Notes: generated by a model from the sequence alone, not told the origin. A DNA stretch of 8,153 bases from Chloroflexota bacterium (GCA_003157175.1 PMIQ01000132.1:5878-14030); one strand, 5' to 3'; counted from the stretch's first letter, positions 1 to 5,807 are shown. Numbers and translations are program-made.

Positions 1-341
1 CCCATCTGGGTCAACTTGACGCTGACGTTGGCGTCGAGGCCATGGGACGCCAGAGCTGGCAGAGTCGCGACGTAGCGATCGGCGGCGGCGGCGGCGAGCT
101 CCGCCGAGCTGACCGACTCGCCCAGGACGTCGACGGTGGTTCGCAGCCCGGCACTCTTGAGGGACTCGATGGCGGGCAGTGCCGCCTCGAGAGTCTCCCC
201 GGCGACGAAGCGGGCGACGACCGGCCGCGTCAGCGGGCTCCGCACGGCCATTCGGGCGAGCGACCGGCGGTGCGACAGCGAGATAAAGAGGGACCGCATC
301 GTTCGTTGCGGCAGCACCCGAACCCTATCGGCGATGCTCAT
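1..341 (-). CDS. Proline dehydrogenase, N-terminal 113 residues (3' end cut off by window edge)
   Basis: Proline dehydrogenase oxidises L-proline to pyrroline-5-carboxylate using FAD and passes electrons to the membrane quinone pool; it is the first step of proline catabolism. The visible 113 codons match the start of stand-alone PRODH-family enzymes: FVAGETLEAALP (residues 45-56), TTVDVLGESV (68-77), where the Asp-x-Leu-Gly-Glu is the first beta-strand signature of the barrel, and the alanine-rich helix leading to GLDANVSVKLTQM (101-113), whose Lys is a conserved active-site position. The rest of the FAD barrel lies beyond base 1. The enzyme is monofunctional at its start, with no PutA DNA-binding domain. 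The ATG at 341 is preceded by AAGGAAGG (357-350) at 8-nt spacing, a very strong SD. It overlaps the end of the upstream thioredoxin-like gene by 17 nt, so the two are co-transcribed and probably coupled. Confidence 0.93.
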   Translation of the reverse strand, partial: MSIADRVRVLPQRTMRSLFISLSHRRSLARMAVRSPLTRPVVARFVAGETLEAALPAIESLKSAGLRTTVDVLGESVSSAELAAAAADRYVATLPALASHGLDANVSVKLTQM

Positions 342-759
342 CGGATCGGCCTTCCTTGGAAGAGTCATCGGCCGCGTCGGCTCGGCGCGCGAAGTCGGCC
401 ACCTTCGCCGCCTCCTCGCGCTGGAACGTTTCGAGCCTGCCCCGGCGGTGGGCTTCCACCGCCGCCGCGATGACCTCTATCGGGGGCGAGCCGAGTGTCC
501 GGCCGGCCGCGTCGCGGTAGATCCGGCAGGCCAGCGCGACCGGCAGGTCGGGCTGGGGAACGACATCCTCGCCCTGGATTCGGATCGTGGGCGAACCCTG
601 GAAGCCGAGGAACTCGGCGTCCTCCTGGCTGGCGACGAAGATCAGCTGGATCGGCGTCTCGATGATCCCCTTGCGGAGGACGCTCTCCAGATCGCGCCGC
701 GCCTGCTCCAGGTGCGGGCAGTCCTCGACGGCCAGTAGCTCAACGCGAAGGTCTGCCAC
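325..759 (-). CDS. Thioredoxin-fold family protein (single-Cys CPHL site), co-operonic with proline dehydrogenase
   Basis: The 144-residue protein begins with a beta-strand and then DCPHLEQAR (13-21), where thioredoxins have their active site. It has one cysteine (C14) followed by Pro, not a CxxC pair. GFQGSPTIRIQGED (52-65) is the typical cis-proline loop of small thioredoxin-family proteins of the type often found near mercury or metal genes, and ALACRIYR (76-83) contains the second cysteine (C78) common in that group. Residues 105-144 form a charged, probably helical tail beyond the usual core of about 90-100 residues. No signal peptide is visible, so it is cytoplasmic. The GTG start at 759 has no SD but has TAGGCT 6 nt upstream, suggesting a leaderless mRNA. 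Its 3' end overlaps proline dehydrogenase by 17 nt. Function is unknown; redox or metal handling linked to the flavoenzyme is a guess. Confidence 0.8.
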   Translation of the reverse strand: MADLRVELLAVEDCPHLEQARRDLESVLRKGIIETPIQLIFVASQEDAEFLGFQGSPTIRIQGEDVVPQPDLPVALACRIYRDAAGRTLGSPPIEVIAAAVEAHRRGRLETFQREEAAKVADFARRADAADDSSKEGRSDEHRR

Positions 760-893
760 GCGGCCAGCCTACATCGGCCCACGGAAAGCGTGCGGAGGCG
801 TGAAGTCGCGTTGCCGTGCCAGGGTGGCGAGCTCCGCGAGCGGCGGGGCGGGGCGCGTTGGCCGCGGGCGGGGCGCCGGGGGGCCTCAGCCCA
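760..893. other. G-tract-rich intergenic spacer between the proC operon and the thioredoxin-like/PRODH operon
   Basis: This 134-nt gap has no credible gene. Next to the downstream end of the proC operon the plus strand carries closely spaced G tracts at 845-848, 850-853, 866-868, 870-873 and 878-883, so the minus-strand RNA would be strongly C-rich. No hairpin followed by a T run is visible. The other end holds the putative -10 element of the next operon. Confidence 0.5.
766..771 (-). promoter_or_regulatory. Putative -10 element (TAGGCT) of a leaderless promoter for the thioredoxin-like/PRODH operon
   Basis: TAGGCT reads on the minus strand and fits the TANNNT consensus. It ends 6 nt before the GTG start at 759, so transcription would begin at or next to the start codon. 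No SD motif lies in this interval. No recognisable TTGACA-like -35 is found 16-18 nt further upstream. Two other operon heads in this window have the same arrangement. Confidence 0.5.
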
Positions 894-1310
894 CTAGCCG
901 AGGGCCTCCGTGACGCGCAGCCAGGGACCGATCAAGATCTTGCGAGAGGCGCCGTCGAGGCGGCTGCCCAGAGCCATCGCCAGCGCGGCATCGACGATCG
1001 CCTCGCCGGCATCGTTCTTGATCTGCTGCCAGGTGATGTCGTTGCTGATTCGGTACGGAATGGTGTTCGAGCCGCGCGAGGCCCAGGCGAGGGCTCGATT
1101 GCGCACGCGGTCGATCTCCTTGCTCAAGCCATCTCGAGCGCCGACGGCTCGAACGGCTGTCCAGGCTTCCTCATGCGCCTCGCGGCTGGTCGATCGCCAG
1201 GCTGCCCGAAGGCCCAGCAGCTGACCCTCGTTCAGGTGGTCGAGCTGGTCGAAGAAGGCCGCCATCTCTTCCGTGTCGAGCAGATTCACACCGCTCCGTC
1301 GTCCCCACAT
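894..1310 (-). CDS. Conserved-looking hypothetical protein, long paralogue of the tandem pair
   Basis: I do not recognise this 138-residue protein. It is a soluble, probably alpha-helical protein with no signal peptide, membrane segment or metal-binding cysteine cluster (it has no cysteine). Residues 17-82 are about 44% identical by eye (29 of 66) to the product of the preceding gene. Shared positions include LNE-x-Q (26-30), AW (37-38), AHE-x-AWT (45-51), E-x-D (65-67) and WA-x-RG-x-N (76-82). Residues 83-127 are unique to this copy, and the ending GPWLRVTEALG resembles the end of the short paralogue again. The ATG at 1310 follows GGGGGAGGA (1326-1318) at 7-nt spacing, a very strong SD, and lies 18 nt after the stop of the paralogue. 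It is the last gene of the proC operon. Function is unknown. Confidence 0.8.
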   Translation of the reverse strand: MWGRRSGVNLLDTEEMAAFFDQLDHLNEGQLLGLRAAWRSTSREAHEEAWTAVRAVGARDGLSKEIDRVRNRALAWASRGSNTIPYRISNDITWQQIKNDAGEAIVDAALAMALGSRLDGASRKILIGPWLRVTEALG

Positions 1311-1328
1311 CGGTCGATCCTCCCCCGT

Positions 1329-1586
1329 TCAGGCCTCCGCCTCGGGCATGCCTTCGACGGCCTGCAGCCACGGGGCATTCGTGCCTCGGATCGCCCAGGT
1401 CATCGCCGCCGTGCGAGCCTCGTCCATCTCGGCGGTCAGCCGGTTCGCCGCGGCACAGGCGATGACCTGCGTCCATGCATCCTCGTGCGCCCGTACGTCC
1501 CGGGCTTCCCAGGAGGCGACGAGCTCGAGTATCTGGGCCTCGTTGAGGAAGCTCAACGAGGCCAGAAAGTCCCGCATCGATTCCAC
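1329..1586 (-). CDS. Hypothetical protein, short paralogue of the tandem pair; true start may be a CTG at 1634
   Basis: From the GTG at 1586 this gives 85 residues; from the ATG at 1577 it gives 82. I do not recognise the family. The protein is small, soluble and helical, and aligns with the next gene through FLNEAQ, AHEDAWTQV and WAIRGTN. It then goes straight to APWLQAVEGM, which matches the very end of the longer paralogue, so a middle block of about 45 residues is absent. Neither GTG 1586 nor ATG 1577 has a good SD. However, the strongest SD in the area, AAGGAGG (1646-1640), sits on the stop codon of the peptidase gene and is 5 nt from an in-frame CTG at 1634-1632. That start would add 16 residues, giving 101, and would match the longer N-terminus of the paralogue. 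I list the conventional start and consider CTG quite possible. Confidence 0.72.
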   Translation of the reverse strand: MESMRDFLASLSFLNEAQILELVASWEARDVRAHEDAWTQVIACAAANRLTAEMDEARTAAMTWAIRGTNAPWLQAVEGMPEAEA

Positions 1587-1639
1587 GGCGGAAGGGTCGA
1601 TCGATTTCCTCGCGGGTTGGGTCGAGCGGTCCAGGTGCG

Positions 1640-1646
1640 CCTCCTT
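1640..1646 (-). promoter_or_regulatory. Strong ribosome binding site AAGGAGG over the stop codon of the S9 peptidase gene
   Basis: The sequence is a full anti-SD complement. It overlaps the TAA stop of the peptidase gene (1647-1645). Between it and GTG 1586 there is no ATG, GTG or TTG in any frame. The only near-cognate start at correct spacing (5 nt) is the in-frame CTG at 1634. It therefore bears directly on where the short hypothetical protein starts. Confidence 0.7.
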
Positions 1647-3726
1647 AGTCCTCGTCGATCTGCTCGAGTAGATGGCGCTTGAGGAATTCCAGGCAGCGCT
1701 TCCAGGCGTCGCGGCGGTTGTCGCGTTTCTGCCAGCCGTGCGGCTCCTCGTCGTACCAGTGGAGCTGGTAGAGCTTGCCCTCGATCTCGAGCGCCTCGAC
1801 GATCTTCTCGGTCATCAGCGGCACGACGCGCTTGTCCTTGCGGCCATGCATGATCAGCAAGGGGGCCTCGATCCGCTCGACCCGATGGAGTGGCGAGCCG
1901 CGTCGGTACGCCTCGGCGGCCTCGGGGTCGTCGGGCCTGCCCATCATCCGCTCCAGGTCGATGCGGCCCAGACGATCTCCGTGGCGGTAGCTCTCGGCTA
2001 TGTCCGAGTCGCCGTACAGGTCGATGCCGGCACGCCACAGGGACGGTTCCTCGGTCAGGACGCAGAGCGTCATGTAGCCGCCGTACGACGCGCCGTGGTG
2101 GGCCAGCCGGCCGTCGCACCAGGGCTGAGCGACGGCCCAGTGGGCCGCGTCGATGACGTCGAACGCGTCGGCGTGGCCCCACTCACCGCGGTTGGCCCAG
2201 CGGAAGTCGCGGCCATATCCGGTGGATCCGCGGAAGTCCACCGAAAGGAAAGCAATCCCGGCCTCGGCCACGAGCTGTCGGAACGGCAGCCAGTCGCGCA
2301 GGGCCTGGGAGGTTGGCCCGCCGTGCGAGTGGATCAGGCAGGGCACGCGAACCGCCTCCTCGCCGATGGCGTCGGACGGCAGGTAGAGGTTGCCCTCGAT
2401 CCGCTCTCCGTCACGCGCCTCGAAGGCGATGCGCGTCCCGGTCGCGAAATGGGCCGTGTCCACGACCGTCGGCAGTGAATGCGTCAGCTGGCGAGGCTTT
2501 GCGCCCTGGGTAGCGGCCTCCGGAACGGGCAGCAGCCAGAGATCGTCGGGCGAGCGTTCGCTGCGTCCGATGGCCAGGATGGCAGTCGCGTCCGGCATCC
2601 AGCCGACGGTCATCCACACGCCGTCGAACGGATTCACGACGGCCATTCGCGGACCGGACCTGGAGGCGCCCGGCGCGGGCAGTTCGCCGATCAGCAGGTC
2701 GATGAGCCCATCGCGCATTTCCACGCAGGCGAAGAGCTTCCCGTCGGGCGACGGCACGGGCACGTATCCCCAGCCGCCGCTGGGCTCGCCGTGCTCGCGG
2801 TTGCCAGCCGTGAGAACAGCCCGCTCTTTGCCGTCGGCCGAGATGCGGACTACCTGGAACCAGCCGTCGCGGTCCGACACCACCAACAGGCCCGAGCCGT
2901 CCGGCAACCAGCGCGGCCCGGTCTCCCAGGCATCCTCGCCGGCGATCAGCCGTTCCTGGGCAGTGACCACGTCCACCAGGTGGATCTGCGAGGTGAGGAG
3001 GTCCGGCAGGCGCTGCGAGGCGACGGCGATCTGGCGGCCGTCTGGCGACCACACGAACTCGTCGACGTCGACGCCGGGCACTGTCAGCGGGATGGGCTCG
3101 GCGGAGCGGGGGCGAGTGGCCGGACGGCCGCGGCGCGGGACCGGCGCGTCCACCACCCACAGCTGATCCCAGCCGCGGCGCCGCGAGATGAACGCGATCT
3201 GGTGCCCGTCGGAACACCAGCGTGGGGCGCGGTTGCCGGCCGGGTGCTGGCTCACCGGAGCCTGATGCGCCCCTTCGACGTCGATCATCCAGATCGCCTC
3301 GTCGCGGACGAAGGCGATGCGGCGTCCGTCGGGCGACCACTGCGGATCCGAGGCCGACTTCTCGGTCGCGGTCAGCTGCTCGGGATAGCCGCCGCGCGAC
3401 GCCATCAGGAAGATCTGGCGGGCACCGGCCGCCTCCGCGGTGAAGGCCACTCGACGGCCGTCCGGCGAAAGCCGGTACTCGCGGGGCGCCTCGATCGCGG
3501 CGGCCTGCTCGATGGTTAGACCGTCGCGCGATGGACGCCGGAGGCGGCCGTTCTCCTGGGCTCCGCGAGCAGCCTCGGCGACCGCGCGGGGGCCGAGAGT
3601 CCGGTTCTGCGAGGGTTCATCCTCCGGCGGATCGACGCGGCTCGTGGCGGGATCGCGGCTCGTGGCGGGATCGACGCGGCCGGTGGCGGGATCGCGGCTC
3701 GTGCTCCCGCGGGCGGGCACGGTCAC
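1645..3726 (-). CDS. S9-family serine peptidase (prolyl oligopeptidase / acylaminoacyl peptidase type) with N-terminal beta-propeller
   Basis: The 693-residue protein hydrolyses peptides, typically short ones or those with proline or a blocked N-terminus. Residues about 85-420 hold TolB/PD40-like propeller repeats recognisable as (W/L)SPDGRR(I/V)AF: near 86, 130, 170, 226, 273 and 325, with a degenerate WMPDATAIL copy later, consistent with a seven-bladed propeller. The C-terminal alpha/beta hydrolase has the nucleophile motif GASYGGY (Ser about 547), acid Asp about 631 in HGRKDKRV, and His about 663 in EEPHGW. There is no signal peptide, so it is cytoplasmic. The GTG at 3726 shares 4 nt with the stop of the upstream deacetylase gene (GTGA overlap). 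No other ATG, GTG or TTG except GTG 3720 exists before the catalytically required propeller, so the odd 80-residue disordered N-terminus must be translated. Specificity cannot be read from sequence. Confidence 0.93.
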   Translation of the reverse strand: MTVPARGSTSRDPATGRVDPATSRDPATSRVDPPEDEPSQNRTLGPRAVAEAARGAQENGRLRRPSRDGLTIEQAAAIEAPREYRLSPDGRRVAFTAEAAGARQIFLMASRGGYPEQLTATEKSASDPQWSPDGRRIAFVRDEAIWMIDVEGAHQAPVSQHPAGNRAPRWCSDGHQIAFISRRRGWDQLWVVDAPVPRRGRPATRPRSAEPIPLTVPGVDVDEFVWSPDGRQIAVASQRLPDLLTSQIHLVDVVTAQERLIAGEDAWETGPRWLPDGSGLLVVSDRDGWFQVVRISADGKERAVLTAGNREHGEPSGGWGYVPVPSPDGKLFACVEMRDGLIDLLIGELPAPGASRSGPRMAVVNPFDGVWMTVGWMPDATAILAIGRSERSPDDLWLLPVPEAATQGAKPRQLTHSLPTVVDTAHFATGTRIAFEARDGERIEGNLYLPSDAIGEEAVRVPCLIHSHGGPTSQALRDWLPFRQLVAEAGIAFLSVDFRGSTGYGRDFRWANRGEWGHADAFDVIDAAHWAVAQPWCDGRLAHHGASYGGYMTLCVLTEEPSLWRAGIDLYGDSDIAESYRHGDRLGRIDLERMMGRPDDPEAAEAYRRGSPLHRVERIEAPLLIMHGRKDKRVVPLMTEKIVEALEIEGKLYQLHWYDEEPHGWQKRDNRRDAWKRCLEFLKRHLLEQIDED
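3630..3707 (-). repeat. Two-copy 39-bp tandem repeat inside the N-terminal linker of the S9 peptidase gene
   Basis: Plus-strand units 3630-3668 and 3669-3707 are near-identical; each consists of a 21-nt and an 18-nt subunit beginning GATCG. Because 39 is divisible by 3 the repeat stays in frame and encodes TSRDPATGRVDPA followed by TSRDPATSRVDPP (residues about 9-34). The half-units are themselves related, pointing to slippage or unequal crossing-over from a shorter element. Confidence 0.8.
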
Positions 3727-4601
3727 CGCTTGCCCCACTCGAGACCGATCGGCAGATCCTCGTGCTCGCCGGGTTCGGGGGCGGGATCGACCCGCACGAA
3801 CGTCTCGTGCCCGAACATCTGCGATAGCTGCTCCCGAACCTCCGGGTCTTCCCAACGCCGGCCTCGCATCTGGCTGTCGTGGCAAGCCAGCGCCGCGAGC
3901 TTGCGGTCGAGGACGTCGTCGATGGCCACGATCGTCGTGATCTCCTCGTCGGGACGAGCCAGCCGCTCGAACGCCTCCTGCTGGCGCCGGTCGTCCTCGG
4001 ACGGCGGCGTCGTGTCACCGGAGCGGCGCCTCTCTTCCTCCATCGCCGCGCGCATGCCCGCGATGCGGGAGCGCGGCATGACCTGGTGATAGAGCGCGAT
4101 CGGTCCGCCCGGTTCGGCGGCAGCCCGACGGTAGGCCTCAGTGGCGGTGGCCGAGCAGCGGACGTGGTCCGGGTGGCCGTAGATCCCGCCCGGGTCGAAT
4201 GTCACAATCACCGCCGGCCGGAGCCGCCGGATGACCTCGACCATCCGCCCGACGACCTCTTCCGTGTCTGCCAGCGCCAGCGACCCTTCCGGTGCGCCCC
4301 AGCCCTCCATGCCCGAGTCGCGGTAGCCGAGGAAGATCGGCTCGGCGATCCCCATCTCTCTGCACGCGCAGCGCAACTCTTCGAGCCGGATCTCCGGATC
4401 GAGCGAATGATCAACGTCCATCTCGCCGGGCCGTCCGCCCTGGTCCCCGTTGGTGACGCACAGCACCCACACGGGATTGCCCGCGGCCGCGGCCAGGGCC
4501 ATCAGCCCGCCGGCGCCGTAGCTCTCGTCGTCGGGATGGGGAAAGATCGACAGCAGGCCGCGCGGGCCGGCCGATCCAGTCGAGCCGGTGGACCCAGGCA
4601 C
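3723..4601 (-). CDS. PIG-L / LmbE-family zinc-dependent N-deacetylase
   Basis: The 292-residue protein belongs to the family that removes N-acetyl groups from GlcNAc-type substrates, including MshB/Mca of mycothiol and BshB of bacillithiol metabolism. Diagnostic motifs are FPHPDDE (20-26: zinc ligands H22 and D25, catalytic base D24) and YGHPDHV (141-147), which supplies the second His pair. LGYRDSGM (91-98) is also typical of LmbE/MshB-like members. Residues 1-14, GST-rich, form a short flexible lead-in. The GTG at 4601 starts 1 nt after the proC stop; an upstream reading would run through proC in another frame and give an arginine-rich, non-family N-terminus, so I rejected it. No strong SD is visible, so translation probably depends on coupling to proC. 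Its stop overlaps the peptidase start by 4 nt. The substrate cannot be assigned; a thiol-sugar, a glycan or a small molecule are all possible. Confidence 0.9.
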   Translation of the reverse strand: MPGSTGSTGSAGPRGLLSIFPHPDDESYGAGGLMALAAAAGNPVWVLCVTNGDQGGRPGEMDVDHSLDPEIRLEELRCACREMGIAEPIFLGYRDSGMEGWGAPEGSLALADTEEVVGRMVEVIRRLRPAVIVTFDPGGIYGHPDHVRCSATATEAYRRAAAEPGGPIALYHQVMPRSRIAGMRAAMEEERRRSGDTTPPSEDDRRQQEAFERLARPDEEITTIVAIDDVLDRKLAALACHDSQMRGRRWEDPEVREQLSQMFGHETFVRVDPAPEPGEHEDLPIGLEWGKR

Positions 4602-4602
4602 G

Positions 4603-5529
4603 CTAGTGACCGAGCCGCCGCGCAGTCGACGTCTTCGAACGCGCGCCGTTCGAAGCCCGACCGTTCGTCGCGTCGCTCGCGCTTTCGTCGAGCCCCAAGT
4701 CCTGCTCGAGGTCCGCACCAAGTTCGAGGGTTCGCCGGTAGGAGGCCCAGACCGCCTCCGAAAGCACCGTCCGGAGCCGCCCGGACTCGAGCTCGTGGAT
4801 CGCGGCAGCGCTGGTGCCGCCCGGCGAGGTGACCATGTTTCGCAGCACGGCGGGGTGTTGAGCGGTCGCTTTGGCGAAGGCCGTGCTCCCCTCGAGCGTT
4901 TCGATGACGAGGTCGTGGGCTATGTGGCGCGGGAAGCCGAGGTGGACGGCGGCGTCGATGAGCGCCTCCATGACCAGGAAGACATACGCCGGCCCGGTGC
5001 CGCTGACCGCGGTGGCCATCTCGACGAACTTCTCGTCTTCGACCTGCAGGTCCGTTCCGAGCGCCCGCAACAGAACGCGCGCCTGGGCGCACTGCTCCTC
5101 AGTCACCTGCGGCGTCGCGTACCAGACGGTGATGCCACGGCCGATCTGGGCGGGCGTGTTCGGCATGCTGCGGACGACTTCTCGATGCTCGAGCAGCGAC
5201 GTGAGAACCCTGCACGTGGCCCCGGCGACGATCGAGACCACCAGCTGACTCGGCTTGAGATGGCCGCCCAGCTCGTGCCCGACTTTGGTCAGCGTCTGCG
5301 GTTTGACCGAGAGCAGGATCACGTCGGCGCCGTTGGCGGCCTCCAGGTTCGAGGCGACCATTCGAACGCCGTACTGGCTGGTCAGCTCCTCGCGCCGCTC
5401 GGGTCGTGGCTCGCTGCCGACGATCTGACCCGGACCGACTAGCTTGCCCCGGAGCAGCCCGGCGATGATCGACTCGGCCATGACGCCGGAGCCGATAGTG
5501 GCGACCGTTCGGTTCGAAAGGGGCGACAT
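4603..5529 (-). CDS. proC: Pyrroline-5-carboxylate reductase
   Basis: ProC reduces pyrroline-5-carboxylate to L-proline with NAD(P)H, the last step of proline synthesis, in the cytoplasm. The 308-residue product shows the Rossmann motif IGSGVMAES (12-20), the SVKPQ cofactor loop (74-78), RSMPNTPA (120-127), the helical dimerisation and active-site segment SGTGPAYVF (176-184), and VTSPGGTSAAAIHELE (233-248), all hallmark ProC positions. The family usually ends near residue 270-275. Here a low-complexity Ser/Ala/Arg tail of about 33 residues follows, covering 276-308. The ATG at 5529 has no SD; TATACT ends 7 nt upstream, suggesting a leaderless transcript. It heads a compact operon: the next gene starts 1 nt after its TAG. 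Confidence in the function is very high. Confidence 0.97.
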   Translation of the reverse strand: MSPLSNRTVATIGSGVMAESIIAGLLRGKLVGPGQIVGSEPRPERREELTSQYGVRMVASNLEAANGADVILLSVKPQTLTKVGHELGGHLKPSQLVVSIVAGATCRVLTSLLEHREVVRSMPNTPAQIGRGITVWYATPQVTEEQCAQARVLLRALGTDLQVEDEKFVEMATAVSGTGPAYVFLVMEALIDAAVHLGFPRHIAHDLVIETLEGSTAFAKATAQHPAVLRNMVTSPGGTSAAAIHELESGRLRTVLSEAVWASYRRTLELGADLEQDLGLDESASDATNGRASNGARSKTSTARRLGH

Positions 5530-5536
5530 GCGGCGG

Positions 5537-5542
5537 AGTATA
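5537..5542 (-). promoter_or_regulatory. proC: Putative -10 element (TATACT) of a leaderless proC promoter
   Basis: TATACT on the minus strand differs from TATAAT at one position. It ends 7 nt before the proC ATG, placing the transcription start at or one base before the A of ATG. The seven intervening bases (CCGCCGC) contain no SD. No clear -35 hexamer is present at 16-18 nt spacing. Confidence 0.6.
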
Positions 5543-5597
5543 GGCGTCGCCGGGGGCTGGCGAGGGGTCGTCGCGCGAGAAATCGGCCATTCTGGGG

Positions 5598-5617
5598 CGA
5601 TGCCAGGCCAGGCATCG
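5598..5617. repeat. 7-bp inverted repeat with 6-nt spacer, about 70 nt upstream of the proC start
   Basis: CGATGCC and GGCATCG flank AGGCCA in perfect symmetry. On the minus strand no T run follows it, so it is not an intrinsic terminator. A 20-nt palindrome of this shape could be an operator for a dimeric regulator of proC, or could be chance in GC-rich DNA. Confidence 0.35.
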
Positions 5618-5695
5618 AATGCCGGCTCGACCTGAGGGCGGACGCCGGCCGAGCCTCTTCAGCCGGATTCGGCGGCCTGGCAGGGCCCCCGGACA

Positions 5696-5745
5696 GACGA
5701 GAGCCGGTCGCTGGGATGAGGGGCGACCGGCTTCTTGTTCTCGTC
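5696..5745. other. Nested imperfect hairpin with one-sided 7-nt bulge
   Basis: The plus strand reads outer arm GACGAGA (5696-5702), inner arm GCCGGTCGC (5703-5711), an 11-nt loop (5712-5722), inner arm GCGACCGGC (5723-5731), bulge TTCTTGT (5732-5738) and outer arm TCTCGTC (5739-5745). All 7 outer and 9 inner pairs are perfect. The inner hairpin followed by TTCTTGTTCTCG would serve as a weak terminator for plus-strand RNA; on the minus strand there is no T run. It could be a terminator, the core of a small structured RNA, or a protein-binding site. Confidence 0.5.
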
Positions 5746-5778
5746 TTGCCCTTGGAGGAAGGGAGGAGGCAAGTGGAA

Positions 5779-5807
5779 TAATCCTGCGTCGCGCTGAAGT
5801 AATCCTG
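5779..5807. repeat. Direct repeat TAATCCTG x2, start-to-start spacing 21 bp
   Basis: Identical octamers at 5779-5786 and 5800-5807 (CAGGATTA on the minus strand) lie two helical turns apart in the most AT-rich stretch of the gap. The phasing fits tandem binding of a regulator on one DNA face, but two copies of an 8-mer are weak evidence. Confidence 0.35.

Noticed and set aside
2390..3519. Long open frames on the plus strand opposite the S9 peptidase (up to about 350 codons)
   Set aside because: They mirror the codon structure of the peptidase gene in GC-rich DNA, show no domain motif, and the opposite strand carries the full propeller and catalytic triad.
3727..3885. N-terminal extension of the S9 peptidase to 3885
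   Set aside because: It overlaps the conserved deacetylase C-terminal coding region out of frame; the 4-nt GTGA overlap start is the standard arrangement.
4602..4721. N-terminal extension of the deacetylase to an upstream start at 4721
   Set aside because: It lies entirely inside proC in another frame and yields an Arg/Thr-rich string unlike the family; GTG 4601 right after the proC stop fits better.
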